Shown here: piece by piece, positions 24,209-35,214 of the stretch
Layout: every line of letters begins with the position of its first letter
Position numbering within the stretch: position 1 is the first letter of the stretch
DNA from: JAABQG01 sp963726365
GTDB lineage: Bacteria > Pseudomonadota > Gammaproteobacteria > Burkholderiales > Burkholderiaceae_C
Assembly: GCA_963726365.1 (NCBI GenBank)
Contig: CAVSCI010000009.1
Span: 62,001 to 126,000 of the forward strand
Length of the DNA stretch: 64,000 bases
Reading direction: 5' to 3'
Made by a program: the position numbers and the translations under genes
Notes under the pieces: generated by a model
Databases searched by the model: none
Told to the model about the DNA's origin: nothing
What the model saw: the letters and a program-made list of their open reading frames with translations, nothing else

Positions 24209-27090
24209 GTGAACCTTCAGCTTTTCCATCTTCGTGCTTCTCGCACCTTGGAGACGGAGCCGTTGCCAACACGCGCGAGCGGCCTTGCGTCAGTCGAACC
24301 GAACAAGCACTTTCAGCGGTTGGGTGCCCGGTTGGCGTCTTTGACGGCCACTTTGGTGGCGGCCGCAGTGCTGGCCGCCTGTGGCGGCGGCGGAGGTGTC
24401 GACAGCGCCGGACAACCGGGGGCAGCCTTGGGTCCACCCTCGGGACCAACCTTGGCACCCGAATGGCTCTGGCACCGGGCCCGGTCGAAATCGCCAGATC
24501 GGTGGAAATGAAGGTGCTGGTGATCTCGGCCACCGGAACATCGCAGCCAAGCTACTTGGCCGCGACCTCGATTCTCGATCAGATTGGAGTGCCGTATGAC
24601 AGGATCGTGCTCAAGGGCGCGAACAAGACCGCGCTGCAACTGGTGGCAGGCACACTGTCCGACGGCGCCGGCAGCGGCAAGTACCAGGGCATTATTCTGG
24701 AGACGGGCGACCTGCCCTATTTCGAGCCAGCCTGTAGTTGCTATCCCAGCGCCTTGACAGCCGCGCAATGGACAATGCTCCGCCAGTACCAGTCTGATTT
24801 TGGCGTGCGCTCGGCAACCTTGTACACCCGCCCGGGTGTATCGGTGGATACCAACGGGGCGCAAGTGGATCTCGGCTACGGACTTGCGCTCGTCAGCGCA
24901 CGCACGACCAATGATTACACGCCCCAACCTGACCCACCGGTTACAGGCACCTTGACGCCCAGCGGGGCGAACGTTTTCAGCTATCTCAACTCTGCCAGTC
25001 CGGTGATCGTCAAGAACGCCTACACCTACCTGGCGACGCCCGCGGTTGGCGCGCAAACCGTGCCGCTGCTTAGCGCCACGGAAGGTACAGGCACTTTTGC
25101 AATCGCCTCGACCTATTCAGCGCCGGCTGGTGCGACGACTGTTGGCGTTGCACCCGGTGGCTGGGAAAACCTGGCCATCACTGCCGACAGCAACCCGGAG
25201 GTTACGCATGCGTTGCTCATGGGGTATGGCGTGGTCAATTGGGTGACCAAGGGTGTGTTCCTTGGCGAGCGCAAGATCTACATGACGGCGCAGCCCGACG
25301 ACCTGCTCATCCCGGACGACCTGTGGGACCCGGTCACCAAGACCACCCCAAATGACAATACGATTACAGGCTACATAAGCAACCCGGCCTTCCGCTATCG
25401 GAACACGGGCACTGACTACGCCAGCCTGGTGAGCTGGCAATCCGCCTTGCAGGCCAATCCCAAAATGGCCGCGTTCCGACTGGAGATGCCGTTCAATGGT
25501 GTCGGCTACAACACGTCGGACAGCGAATTTTTGAACGGGGGTGAAACCAACGACAGCCTCTCGCCTGCGGTGCGCGGCAATCCGAATGCCTTCCGCTGGA
25601 TCAATCACACCTGGGACCATTCCTCACTGAATGTTGTCAATCCGTCCGACCCTGATCATGTGACGCCGACCGTCGCGTCAATCACCAACCTGCTCGCCTG
25701 GAACGATGACGTGGCGATGGGGCTGCGCAGTGGGAACCCGGATGATGGCCGCACGAGGGTGAAGTTTGACAACTATGTCAAGAGCGCTTTCATCCAGCCC
25801 GACATCTCCGGCCTGGAAAATCCGGTGTTCTGGGAGGCCGCGCAGAACTTTGGCCTGCAATACATCCTGATGGACACGTCCAAGCCATACGACAATTTCA
25901 TCCCTTCCCGGGCGCCAATTTCCATGCCCAATGGCACGACGGCGTTGACGGTCATTTCACCGAACACCGGCTACACCAGCAGCCTTGACACCCACGTGCC
26001 CGGCAACCCGCGCATCATCATCATCCCGCGCTACCCGACCAGCCTGTATTACAACGTCTCGACCCCGGATGAGTGGGTGTCCGAGTACAACCATTTCTAT
26101 GGTGTCGATGGCATTGTGCCCCCGCCTGAAGGCCAGACATCGTGGTTTGGCGGCAATTCAAGCTACGCCCAAATACTCGATCGCGAATCGGACACGCTGG
26201 TGCGCTACATGCTCAAGTATCACGTGAACTCGTGGATGTTTCATGCCGCAAACCTGCGCGCCTACCCGGGCGGAAACGGCAAGTCCACACTGGGTGACCT
26301 GCTGGATGCCGTAGCCGGCAAGTACACGGCCATGTACAACCTGCCCGTGCTGAGCCCGAGCCAAGCCGAGATCGGCGAGATCATGAAGGCTCGCATGGCC
26401 TATAACGCGGCCATTGCGGGCGGACTGAAAGGGAAGGTCGTGTACGGGCCCACGGTCAGAATTGAGCTGACCAACCCGTCCGGCGTTCGGGTGAGGGTCC
26501 CGGTAACGGGTGTCAATGTGGGTGGAGCCGAATATGGCGGGCAGATGATTTCCACCCTCTTGCTCGAACCGGGAGGGGCCACCAGTTTTCCTGCGCCACC
26601 GGCGTGGATTCCGCAGCAGAATGATCTTTCGATCACCACGACGGCCAGCGCCCCCAGGATGGAAGCCGGCGGCGTACTGATCTACACGCTGGTCATGGCC
26701 AACGCGGGCCCGAGTACCGCGAATGGCGCAACCTTCGCTGACACTCTGCCAAGTGGCTTGGGCACCATCACCTCGGTGAATACGGTCGCCAGTGCTGGCT
26801 CAGCGGTCACTTTCAGCAACGCGAACACCAGCCTGTTTGGCACTTTGACCATTCCTCCGGGCGGCTCGGTCAAGGTGACTTTTCAGGTCAGCGTGTTGCG
26901 AGATTTTGTCGGATCCCTGACCAACGAGGCCACAGTGAGCCCCGCTGCGGGCGCCGTGGACCCAAGCATGGCCAACAACATCAGTTCGGCCTCAGTGTTG
27001 GTAACACCGCCGACCACTTGTACCCGATCATCATTCTTGAGAAAGGGGACGTGCACCAGCTATCCCGTAGCTGGAGGGGAAGTGCCCTGA
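24209..27090 (+). CDS. Agd3-like (CE18-type) exopolysaccharide deacetylase lipoprotein, copy 1, frameshifted
   Basis: A probable lipoprotein of about 960 residues. A GTG start, placed as in copy 2, leads through a long n-region to the lipobox LAAC followed by a Gly run. The frame changes at the G run 24418-24422; one more G would join PGGSLGSTLG to the rest. The main domain opens with MKVLVISATGT. It carries metal-site-like motifs, TAQPDDLLIPDD and INHTWDH (HxxxH), then NPRIIIIPRYPT, and ends with one DUF11-like module. The fold order resembles fungal Agd3, which N-deacetylates galactosaminogalactan. The role here would be partial deacetylation of the exported polymer. Confidence 0.7.
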
Positions 27091-27445
27091 CCCCTGCAAT
27101 TGGGGTCGGCGCTGGAGTGCGCGTGGGCATGCCTGCGATGTTCTGAGTGCAGGGCGCCAGGACCTTCATAATTATTCTGGTAAGAGTGGAGATGCTTTCG
27201 GAGCTCAGCGTCTTCTGCTGCCTGGATCACTGCGGTGCCGCGCTTCTGTTGTGCTTGTTTCCGTTTTCGCGAGCGCGCTACGGGCCTGAGAATTGCTGAA
27301 ACTCCGTGCCCCTTTCTGCGGCCATGGCCTTGGTTTGACCACGCTGCTGACCAGTGGCTGGGGCTTCGCCATGCTCCCCATATAAATATAGCGGGAGCTC
27401 CTAGGGTGGGAAACCTTCATGGCGCAACTCGCAAATTCTCGTGAT
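27091..27445 (+). pseudogene. Decayed copy of the pelG 3' end
   Basis: This stretch has no intact gene but aligns by eye with the end of pelG. The block at 27195 (CTTTCGGAGCTCAGCGTCTT) parallels pelG 23489. CCACGCTGCTGACCAGTGGC parallels pelG ATGCTGCTGACCAGCGGC. GGGAAACCTTCATGGCGCAA parallels pelG ACGAAACCTTCATGTTGCAG, with the ends at 27431-27442 and 23720-23731. The offset is nearly constant (3706 to 3711 bases). Homology is clear from about 27165 and weaker before that. Stops and indels show it is not translated. It marks the left end of a tandem duplication. Confidence 0.75.
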
Positions 27446-27516
27446 TTTTATCAGAACTCTTGTAGGTTATTGGTATTAAATTTAAACTTGTTCTTTGTAC
27501 TTTCAGGAGAGTCATC

Positions 27517-27795
27517 GTGAAAAGGTTTAGCCTTTCTGCGTCACTTTGGATGTCGATTTCAAAAGTCGCCTTAGGTATCACCGTCGTCGTCGCGCTTGCC
27601 CAAGTGCAAGCCGCGCCGAATGATGCGGCGTCCTACCCTTCCGGCAGCACTGCGCAGGGCGACACCGCAACACCCGCCGCAAAAGCACCTAAAGCTCACC
27701 GGCACCAGAAGGAAGTGACGCTGGCCCCGGTGAAGCCCGAACACTATCCGTCCAATCCGCTGCCGCCGGTGCCCACGCCGAAGCAGAAGCCGTAG
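27517..27795 (+). CDS. Small secreted basic/proline-rich protein, copy 2
   Basis: An intact 92-residue protein with a GTG start and AGGAG about 12 bases upstream. A signal peptide runs to about residue 32 (VQAA). The mature part is APNDAASYPSGSTAQGD, a Lys/Ala/His stretch (KAPKAHRHQKE) and TLAPVKPEHYPSNPLPP. It is homologous to the frameshifted gene at 23871. Function is unknown. Its place before a deacetylase gene and its cationic, proline-rich mature region suggest a periplasmic partner that might touch the polymer or the export barrel; this is inference. Confidence 0.7.
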   Translation: MKRFSLSASLWMSISKVALGITVVVALAQVQAAPNDAASYPSGSTAQGDTATPAAKAPKAHRHQKEVTLAPVKPEHYPSNPLPPVPTPKQKP

Positions 27796-27848
27796 CGGTC
27801 CGAATTGATCCCGTCTTGTCCAGTGGATTTGCAGAGTAGGAGTTCATT

Positions 27849-30800
27849 GTGAGCCTTCAAATTTTTCACCGGCTTGCTGCCTCCCCAATGGGAACAAAGC
27901 TATCGCCCTCACTTGAGACAGGCCTTGCGCCAGTCACATTGAACAAACCCACTCAGCGCCTGGTGTCCAGATGGGCCTCGCTGACGGTCGCCTTTGCGGC
28001 AGCCGTTGTGCTGGTAGCGTGCGGTGGCGGGAGTACCGATAGCCTCAGTTCGACTGGCGGCGACCTCAGCCCCCGGATTGCCAAGGTCGTGGGCACGGTT
28101 GAAACGGCCCAGTCGGTTGACATGAAGGTGCTGGTGATCTCGGCTGTGGGCACGGCTCCGAGTTTTGCCGCTGCCACTTCAATTCTTGATCAAATTGGTG
28201 TGCCATACGACAAGATCGTGCTTAAGGGCGCGACCCCGACCGCGCTGCAACTCGTGGCGGGCACGCTCTCCGACGGCGCAGGGCACGGCAAGTACCAAGG
28301 CATTATTCTGGAGACGGGTGACCTGCCTTATGAGGAGACGACGAAGTGCGCCGCTCTCGGCTTTTCATCACCCTGCTATCCGAGCGCCTTGACGGCTGCG
28401 CAGTGGGCGATGCTGCGTCAGTACCAGTATGATTTTGGCGTGCGTTCGGCGACGATGTACACGAGGGCTGCATTGACGCCGGATTCGGGCACAGGGGTGC
28501 AGTTGGATCTCACCTATGGCCTCACCCCTGTCAGCGGGCGCAACACAAACGACTACACAACCCCCCCGGATCTCCCGGTGACGGCCAGCTTGACCCCGAC
28601 CAACGGGGTAAGCGTGTTCAGTTATCTGAACCCGGCAAACCCGGTGATCGTCAAGAATGCCTACACCTATCTTTCGACAGCTGTGACGGGTACGCAGACT
28701 GTGCCGTTGCTGACGGCGACTGAAGGTGGCACCACTTATGCGATTGCGTCGGTCTATAGCGCGCCCTCAGGGGCCACGACCGTGGGTGTCGCGCCCGGTG
28801 GCTGGGAGAACCTGGCCATCTCGGCGGACAACAACCCCGAACTGACCCACTCCCTGTTGCTGGGTTATGGCATCGTCAACTGGGTCACCAAGGGCGTGTT
28901 CCTGGGCGAGCGCAAGGTCTACATGACCGCGCAGCCCGACGACGTTTTCATCCCGGACGACCTTTGGGATCCAGTCAGCAACACCACGCCAAACAACAAT
29001 ACAACGACAGGTTACGTAAGCAACCCGATCTTCCGCCATCGCAACACCGGCAATGACTACGCCAGCTTGGTGGCATGGCAGACCGCCTTTCAAGCCAAGC
29101 CCAACATGGCGGCATTCAGGCTGGAAATACCGTTCAACGGCGTTGGCTACAACACAACAGATTCTGATTACCTGAATCAAGGTGAAGTGACGGATACGCT
29201 ATCGCAGCAAGTTCGCGCAAATCCGAATGCGTTCCGCTGGATTAATCACACGTGGGACCATAGCTCACTGCAGGCGACAGATCCAGAGCCGTCGGCCTTG
29301 CCCTATGCAACGCCGACTGTCGCGTCAATCACCAACCAACTCACATGGAACCACGAGGTGGCAACAGGGCTGCGAAGTGGGAATCCTAACGTTCCAGCCG
29401 CTCCCAAGGTCACGTTTGCCAACTACGTCAAGGGCGCCTTCATCCAGCCTGACATTTCCGGCCTGGAGAACCCGGTTTTCTGGACGGCCGCCAAGACTTT
29501 CGGGCTGCGGTACATCCTGATGGACACGTCAAAGGCCTACGCGGGTTTCATTCCTGCACGGCCGGCTGTCGCTCCGATTCCGCCGAACACTGGCTATACC
29601 AGCTCACTCGATTCGTCGAGCCCGAAGATCATCATCATCCCGCGCTACCCGACCAACCTGTTCTACAACAACTCGACACCAGATGAGTGGGTTTCGGAGT
29701 ACAACTTCCTTTACGCGTCAAAACCGCCCTCGCAAGGCGGAATTGGCTATGTTTCCAATTACGCGCAGGTGCTGAATCAGGAATCGGATGTACTTGTTCG
29801 CTATATGCTCAAGTACAACGTGAACTCGTGGATGTTCCACGCTGCCAACTTGCGCGCCTACCCGGGCGGAACCAATCAGTCGGTGCTGGGAGATCTGCTG
29901 AATGCGGTGGCCGATAAATACGCGGCCATGTACAACCTGCCGGTTCTAAGCCCGAGCCAGGCCGAGATTGGCGAGATCATGAAGGCCCGCATGGCCTACA
30001 ACGCGGCCGTTGCAGGTGGACTGAAGGGCAAAATCGTTTATGGGCCCACGGCGTCCATTGAACTGGCCAACCCCTCTGGTGTCTCCGTGGTGGTGCCGAT
30101 GACAGGCGTCGCAGTGAATGGCACCCCCTACGGCGGGCAACCGATTTCCACGTTCGCGTTGGCACCCAGGGGCACGACGACCTTTGCCGCACCTACCGGG
30201 CTGACCGTGCCGCGGGCTGACCTGTCCGTTGCTATCACATCCAGCACGAGTACACCGGTGCAAGGCGGCACACTGACCTACAGTACCGTGATCACAAATA
30301 CAGGCCCATTCGCTGTCGCTGGTTCCCCCTTTGTTGCCAACCTGCCAGCTGGGCTGGGTGCGATTACCAATGTCGTGAGCCAGTTGAGCGCGGGGGCCAG
30401 CGTATCGTCGCTGACCACGACGACCAACTCATTGGCGGGCTTGGTATCGCTGCCCGTCGGGGGGCAGGGCACCGTGACGTATCAAGTGACGGTTTCGCCC
30501 ACAGCCACGGGAACCTTGACCACCACCGCCAGCGTGAATGAACCCGCCGACATGAACGCGCTGAACAACACCGCCACCCAGGCGGTGAGGGTGGGGCTTG
30601 CGGACCTTTCCAGTTCGGTCATCCTTCCCGCGAATGCGCTTGCGGGCTCGGTGGTGACTGGAACGGTCACTTTCAGCAACGCGAATGGTGCAGTCAGCAA
30701 CGCGAGCGGCGTTGCCATCGGCACGGCGGTGACTGCCACGGCGGTCACGGGCACCGTCACCCTGACGGGCGGTCAGGTGCGCACCTTCACGGTGGCAAGT

Positions 30801-31775
30801 CTGGCGCCGGGCGCTACCAACACGCGGACCTTCACGGCCACGATGCCCTTGACGCTGGGAACGCCGCTGATTGCCAACAGCACGGTGGCCACAGTCACGC
30901 CCGAGAGCAACACAGCGAACAACGGTTCAAGCGCGACGACGGGACCGTATGCCGATCCAGGAGTGTCGGTGAATTCGATCCCGGCCGGTACACCGGGCAG
31001 CACGGTGCAGGCCACGGTGAATCTGTCCAACACGGCGGGCCAAACGGCGGTGACCTTCACGCCGCAGATCGTGGTCAACAACGGGACACCTTTCAACTTG
31101 GCTTCCGTAACGCTGGCAGCGGGGCAGTCCGCAACGAGCGCGGTGATCAATGTTCCGGCCGGTGGCACGGTGACGGCCAACGTCACACTTCCCAGTGTGG
31201 CGGACAGCAATTTGACAAATAACTCTGACACCAAGGTCAGCGGTGTGTTGTATGCCGAGCTGTCGAGCACGGTCTTGCTGCCTGCCAGTGCGCCCGCAGG
31301 CTCGGTGGTCAGTGGAACCGTGACCTTCACCAACGACGCGTCTGCCGGCACAGCCGCGTTGGCGGTGACGGGTGGTGTGACCCTGTCCAACGGGGACGCG
31401 AAGACCTTCACGGTGGGCACTCTCACGCCGGGCCAAAGCAGCGTGCAGACGTTCACGACAACGGTCGGAACGACGACCCTGAGCGCGACGAGCACGGTCT
31501 CCACGACGACGCTTGAGAGCAACACGGCGAATAACATCAGTACGGCGTCCATGGCCGTTACGTCGCCTTCGACACCCACGCCGACACCTGATCCGGTGCC
31601 GCCAGTTGTAGCGGCGCCTGAGCCATTGCCTGCAGCGGGTGGTGGTGGCGGTGGTTGTACAACCAGCCCGGAGGCCCAGTTCGACCCGCTGCTGTGGATG
31701 ATGTTGCTGGCAGGTGGCGTGGCCACGGGGCTGCGCCGGCGGCGCACTGCCGATCTCGTGGACGATCGGCATTGA
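27849..31775 (+). CDS. Agd3-like (CE18-type) deacetylase lipoprotein with DUF11 repeats and C-terminal sorting signal, copy 2
   Basis: An intact 1308-residue protein with a GTG start and AGGAG upstream. The lipobox is LVAC (Cys58). The deacetylase-like region spans about residues 90-770 with TAQPDD (D364, D365), PDD (D370, D371) and HTWDH (H467, H471). About four DUF11/CARDB-like beta-sandwich modules follow (about 790-1236), then a Pro-rich spacer. The C-terminus has six Gly, Cys1270, FDP, a hydrophobic segment and RRRR, resembling a JDVT-CTERM-type sorting signal. A predicted lipoprotein signal at one end and a sorting signal at the other is unusual. Deacetylase assignment is from motif order and context. 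Confidence 0.75.
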   Translation: MSLQIFHRLAASPMGTKLSPSLETGLAPVTLNKPTQRLVSRWASLTVAFAAAVVLVACGGGSTDSLSSTGGDLSPRIAKVVGTVETAQSVDMKVLVISAVGTAPSFAAATSILDQIGVPYDKIVLKGATPTALQLVAGTLSDGAGHGKYQGIILETGDLPYEETTKCAALGFSSPCYPSALTAAQWAMLRQYQYDFGVRSATMYTRAALTPDSGTGVQLDLTYGLTPVSGRNTNDYTTPPDLPVTASLTPTNGVSVFSYLNPANPVIVKNAYTYLSTAVTGTQTVPLLTATEGGTTYAIASVYSAPSGATTVGVAPGGWENLAISADNNPELTHSLLLGYGIVNWVTKGVFLGERKVYMTAQPDDVFIPDDLWDPVSNTTPNNNTTTGYVSNPIFRHRNTGNDYASLVAWQTAFQAKPNMAAFRLEIPFNGVGYNTTDSDYLNQGEVTDTLSQQVRANPNAFRWINHTWDHSSLQATDPEPSALPYATPTVASITNQLTWNHEVATGLRSGNPNVPAAPKVTFANYVKGAFIQPDISGLENPVFWTAAKTFGLRYILMDTSKAYAGFIPARPAVAPIPPNTGYTSSLDSSSPKIIIIPRYPTNLFYNNSTPDEWVSEYNFLYASKPPSQGGIGYVSNYAQVLNQESDVLVRYMLKYNVNSWMFHAANLRAYPGGTNQSVLGDLLNAVADKYAAMYNLPVLSPSQAEIGEIMKARMAYNAAVAGGLKGKIVYGPTASIELANPSGVSVVVPMTGVAVNGTPYGGQPISTFALAPRGTTTFAAPTGLTVPRADLSVAITSSTSTPVQGGTLTYSTVITNTGPFAVAGSPFVANLPAGLGAITNVVSQLSAGASVSSLTTTTNSLAGLVSLPVGGQGTVTYQVTVSPTATGTLTTTASVNEPADMNALNNTATQAVRVGLADLSSSVILPANALAGSVVTGTVTFSNANGAVSNASGVAIGTAVTATAVTGTVTLTGGQVRTFTVASLAPGATNTRTFTATMPLTLGTPLIANSTVATVTPESNTANNGSSATTGPYADPGVSVNSIPAGTPGSTVQATVNLSNTAGQTAVTFTPQIVVNNGTPFNLASVTLAAGQSATSAVINVPAGGTVTANVTLPSVADSNLTNNSDTKVSGVLYAELSSTVLLPASAPAGSVVSGTVTFTNDASAGTAALAVTGGVTLSNGDAKTFTVGTLTPGQSSVQTFTTTVGTTTLSATSTVSTTTLESNTANNISTASMAVTSPSTPTPTPDPVPPVVAAPEPLPAAGGGGGGCTTSPEAQFDPLLWMMLLAGGVATGLRRRRTADLVDDRH

Positions 31776-31908
31776 CGACAGGGCCCGGCACACATGCGCT
31801 GCATGGGTGCCGGTGCCACGAAAAAACGCGTGAGGCGCGGCGAGAAGGCTGCCTCTAGCAAGGAGAGATCCAGTCCTTCTCACGGTTTTCGAAGTGTGAG
31901 GTTCTACC

Positions 31909-34900
31909 ATGAACTCCCAACTTTTGCGGCGACGTTCTTTCGTCAGCATCACTGGCCCGCTCCGCCGCCAATTCTCCCGCTGGGCGTCATGCACTGCGGC
32001 CTTGGTGACGGCTGCCGTGGTGGTTGCTTGTGGCGGTGGAGGTTCCGACAGTTCCTGGGAGGTTGGCAGCAGTTCGGTCAGCCGAATGGCCCAGGCGGCA
32101 GTTCCGGTCGAAACGCCCAGGTCGCTCGGCATGAAGGTGCTTGTGATCTCCGCCGCTGGCACAGCGCCAAGCTACCTGGCCACCACGTCGATCCTGGACC
32201 AGATCGGTGTGCCCTATGACAGGATCGTGCTGACCGGGGCCAACAAGACCGCGTTGCAGATGGTGGCGGGCACGCTGTCCGACGGCGCGGGCAACGGCAA
32301 GTACCAGGGCGTCATTCTCGAGACCGGTGACCTTGCGGCCTATAACCAGGCCACCAAGAATTACCCCAGTGCCCTGACCGCTGCGCAGTGGGCCATGTTG
32401 CGGCAGTACCAGTTTGATTTTGGCGTGCGCACGGCAACCATGTACACGCGCCCTGCGTCCACGATCGACGTCAATGGGGTGGCGCTGGATCTCACCTATG
32501 GCTTGACGCCCGTCAGTGCGCGCAGCACCAATGACTACACCTCCCCCGCGGACAGTCCTGTCACGGCCACCTTCACGGCCAGCGGTGCGGGCGTGTTCAG
32601 CTATCTGAACGCGGCCAATCCGGTGATCGTCAAGAACGCCTACACCTACCTCTCGACGCCCAATGCCGGCACGCAAACCGTGCCGTTGCTGATGGCGACC
32701 GAAGGCCCGTATGCGATTGCCTCCACCTACACCGGTGATGGCTGGGAGAACCTGGCCATCAGCGCTGACGGCAACCCCGAGCTGACGCATTCGCTGCTGA
32801 TGGGCTATGGCGTCGTCAACTGGGTGACCAAGGGTGTGTTCCTGGGGGAGCGCAAGATTTACCTGAGCGCGCAACCTGACGATGTTTTCCTGCCCGATGA
32901 TCTATGGGACCCGGTCAGCAAGACCACGCCAAATGACACCGCCAATAACAGCAATCCAAAGTACCGCCACCGCAACACGGGCACCGACTACAACAGCCTG
33001 GTGGCCTGGCAGACCGCCTTGCGGGCCAACACCCAGACTGCGGCGATCCGGCTCGAGCTTCCGTTCAACGGCGTTGGCTATAACACGACGGACCCTGAAC
33101 TCCTGAACCTCAATGAGGCGACGGACTCGCTGTCGCCAGCGGTGCGCGCCAATCCGGACGCATTCCGCTGGATCAACCACACCTGGGACCACACCTCGCT
33201 GGTTCGGGAGGATGGTTTCACGCCGACGGTGACCTCGATGCTGCAGCAATTCCAGTGGAACCACGAAGTGGCGACCGGACTGCGCAGCGGAAGCCCGGAC
33301 GACGGCGGCGCCAGGGTGACATTCGGCCTTTACAACAAGGGCGCCTTCATCCAGCCTGACATTTCGGGGCTGGAGAACACCGTCTTCTGGAGCGCGGCCA
33401 AGACCTTCGGCCTGCAATACATCCTGATGGACACGTCCAAGGCCTATAGCGAATTTCATCCCTGCACGGCCGGTTGTCGGCCCGATTCCGCCGAACACGG
33501 GCTACACCAGTTCACTCGATTCGTCGAACCCGAAGATCGTGATCATTCCGCGCTACCCGACGAACCTGTTCTACAACGTGTCCACGCCTGACGAATGGGT
33601 GTCCGAGTTCAACTACTTCTATGCGTCAAAGCCGCCATCGCAAGGCGGGATCGGGTATGTCATGACCTACCCGCAGATTCTGGGCTACGAGTCGGAAGTG
33701 CTGGTCCGCTACATGCTCAAGTACAACGTCAATTCATGGATGTTCCATGCCGCGAACCTGCGTGACTACGACGGCACGGGCCCGAACAACAAGTCGCTCC
33801 TGTCGGACCTGCTGGACACAGTGACCAACAAGTACAAAGGCATGTACAACCTGCCGATCGTGAGTCCGAGTCAAGCCGAAATCGGCGAGATCATGCGGGC
33901 CCGCATGGCCTACAACGCGGCCATTGCGGGCGGACTCAAGGCGCGGATCGTTTATGGCACGACGACGAACTCGAGCTGACCAATCCGTCGGGCGTTCGGT
34001 GGGGGTCCCGGTGACGGGGGTCGATGCGGGTGGAACCGAATATGGCGGGCAGATGATTTCCACGATCTCGCTGGCACCCGGCCAGAGGACGACCATCAGC
34101 AACACCTGACGCCACCGCCCGGCGCCGCAGGCCGACCTTTCGATCAGCCTGGTGGCCGGCACGACAGCGCCGCCTGCCGGCGGCACGATGACCTTCAGCC
34201 TGGTGATTTCCAACGGGGGGCCAGCCCCGGTAACTGGCGCAAGCTTTGCTAACACGCTGCCCGCAGGCCTGGGCACGATCACCAACGTGACGAGCGCGTT
34301 GTCGGGCGGGGCCAGCGTGGCAGCCTCAGCAATACCGGCGCCGCCCTTAGTGGCAGTGTCAATCTTCCCGCGGGCGGCAAGGTCACGGTGAACTACCAGG
34401 TACAGGTCGCATTGAGCGCCACGGGAAACATCACCAACGTGGCGACAGTCAGTGCACCGGTGGGGACGACCGACCCCAGTCTGGCCAACAACACGGCCTC
34501 AGCATCGGTCGTCGTGGCAGGCCTTGCGGATGTGGGCACCACGTTGCAGTTGCCGGTCGGCGCCCCGGCTGGCTCGGTGATCAGCGGGACGGTCACCTTT
34601 ACAAACAGTGCCACGGGCGGAGCCGCCACGGGCGTCAGTGGTACGGTCACGCTGTCCAACGGCGACGTTCGCGCCTTCACACTCGGCAATCTTGCGCCCG
34701 GCGCAAGCAGCGTGAAGACGTTCACGACCACAGTGCCTGCCACGCCAGGGACGGCCACGCTCAATGCCACCAGCGTTGTGTCCACCGCCTCCTCCGAGGC
34801 CAACACGGCGAACAACACCGCCACGGCGTCAACCGTCGTGCAGTTTGCCGATGTGACGACCACGGTGACGCTGCCCGCCACGAAGAGGGCCAACAGAAGC

Positions 34901-35178
34901 TACACGGTGAGCGTGACCTTCAAGAACACCGCCACGGGTGCGGCAGCCTGAAGGCCACGGGGGTCACCGGCACGGTCACCTTGTCCACCGGTATCGTGCG
35001 CACCTACAGCGGCATAGGCAATCTGGCGCCAGGTGCCAGTGTGACGAGAAGCTTCAGCGCCACAGCGCCGGCCACTGTCGGCACCATCGTGACGGCCACC
35101 AGCAAAGTCGCCACCACAGCGGTGGAGAGCAATACCGGGAACAACAGCGCCACGGCGTCGATGCTGGTGGTGCGTTGA
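31909..35178 (+). CDS. Agd3-like (CE18-type) deacetylase lipoprotein, copy 3, multiply frameshifted
   Basis: The third paralogue, about 1090 residues if repaired. It has the lipobox VVAC with a Gly run, MKVLVISAAGT, SAQPDDVFLPDD, INHTWDH and about three to four DUF11-like modules. Frame changes occur near 33454 (one extra T), 33968, 33999, 34110, 34319 (GG for GGG) and 34947 (CC for CCC). Between them the coding sense is well kept, which suggests base-calling indels more than old decay. It lacks the C-terminal sorting signal of copy 2 and has no small secreted protein before it. It ends 32 bases from a convergent hydrolase gene. Confidence 0.65.
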
Positions 35179-35190
35179 TGTGAAGGGACA

Positions 35191-35214
35191 GTGAGGAGCC
35201 TTCGGGCGCCTCAC
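35191..35214. terminator. UUCG-capped hairpin between convergent genes
   Basis: Arms GTGAGGAGCC (35191-35200) and GGCGCCTCAC (35205-35214) pair at nine of ten positions around a TTCG tetraloop. The hairpin contains the stop codon of the minus-strand hydrolase and lies just after the forward deacetylase gene. No T tract follows, so it may act as an RNA 3' end stabiliser or a weak bidirectional terminator. Confidence 0.55.

Noticed and set aside
27849..31775. Copy 2 as an adhesin rather than a deacetylase
   Set aside because: DUF11 repeats alone would allow this, but the conserved N-terminal two-thirds with PDD and HTWDH motifs and the pel context favour an enzyme; the repeats are read as spacer modules.
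31840..31900. GAGAAGG...CCTTCTC inverted repeat before deacetylase copy 3 as a terminator
   Set aside because: A seven-base stem with a loop of over 25 bases and no T tract is too weak to call.
31909..35178. Calling deacetylase copy 3 a pseudogene
   Set aside because: The breaks are single-base, several in homopolymers, and all frames between them remain conserved, so sequence error is at least as likely as decay.
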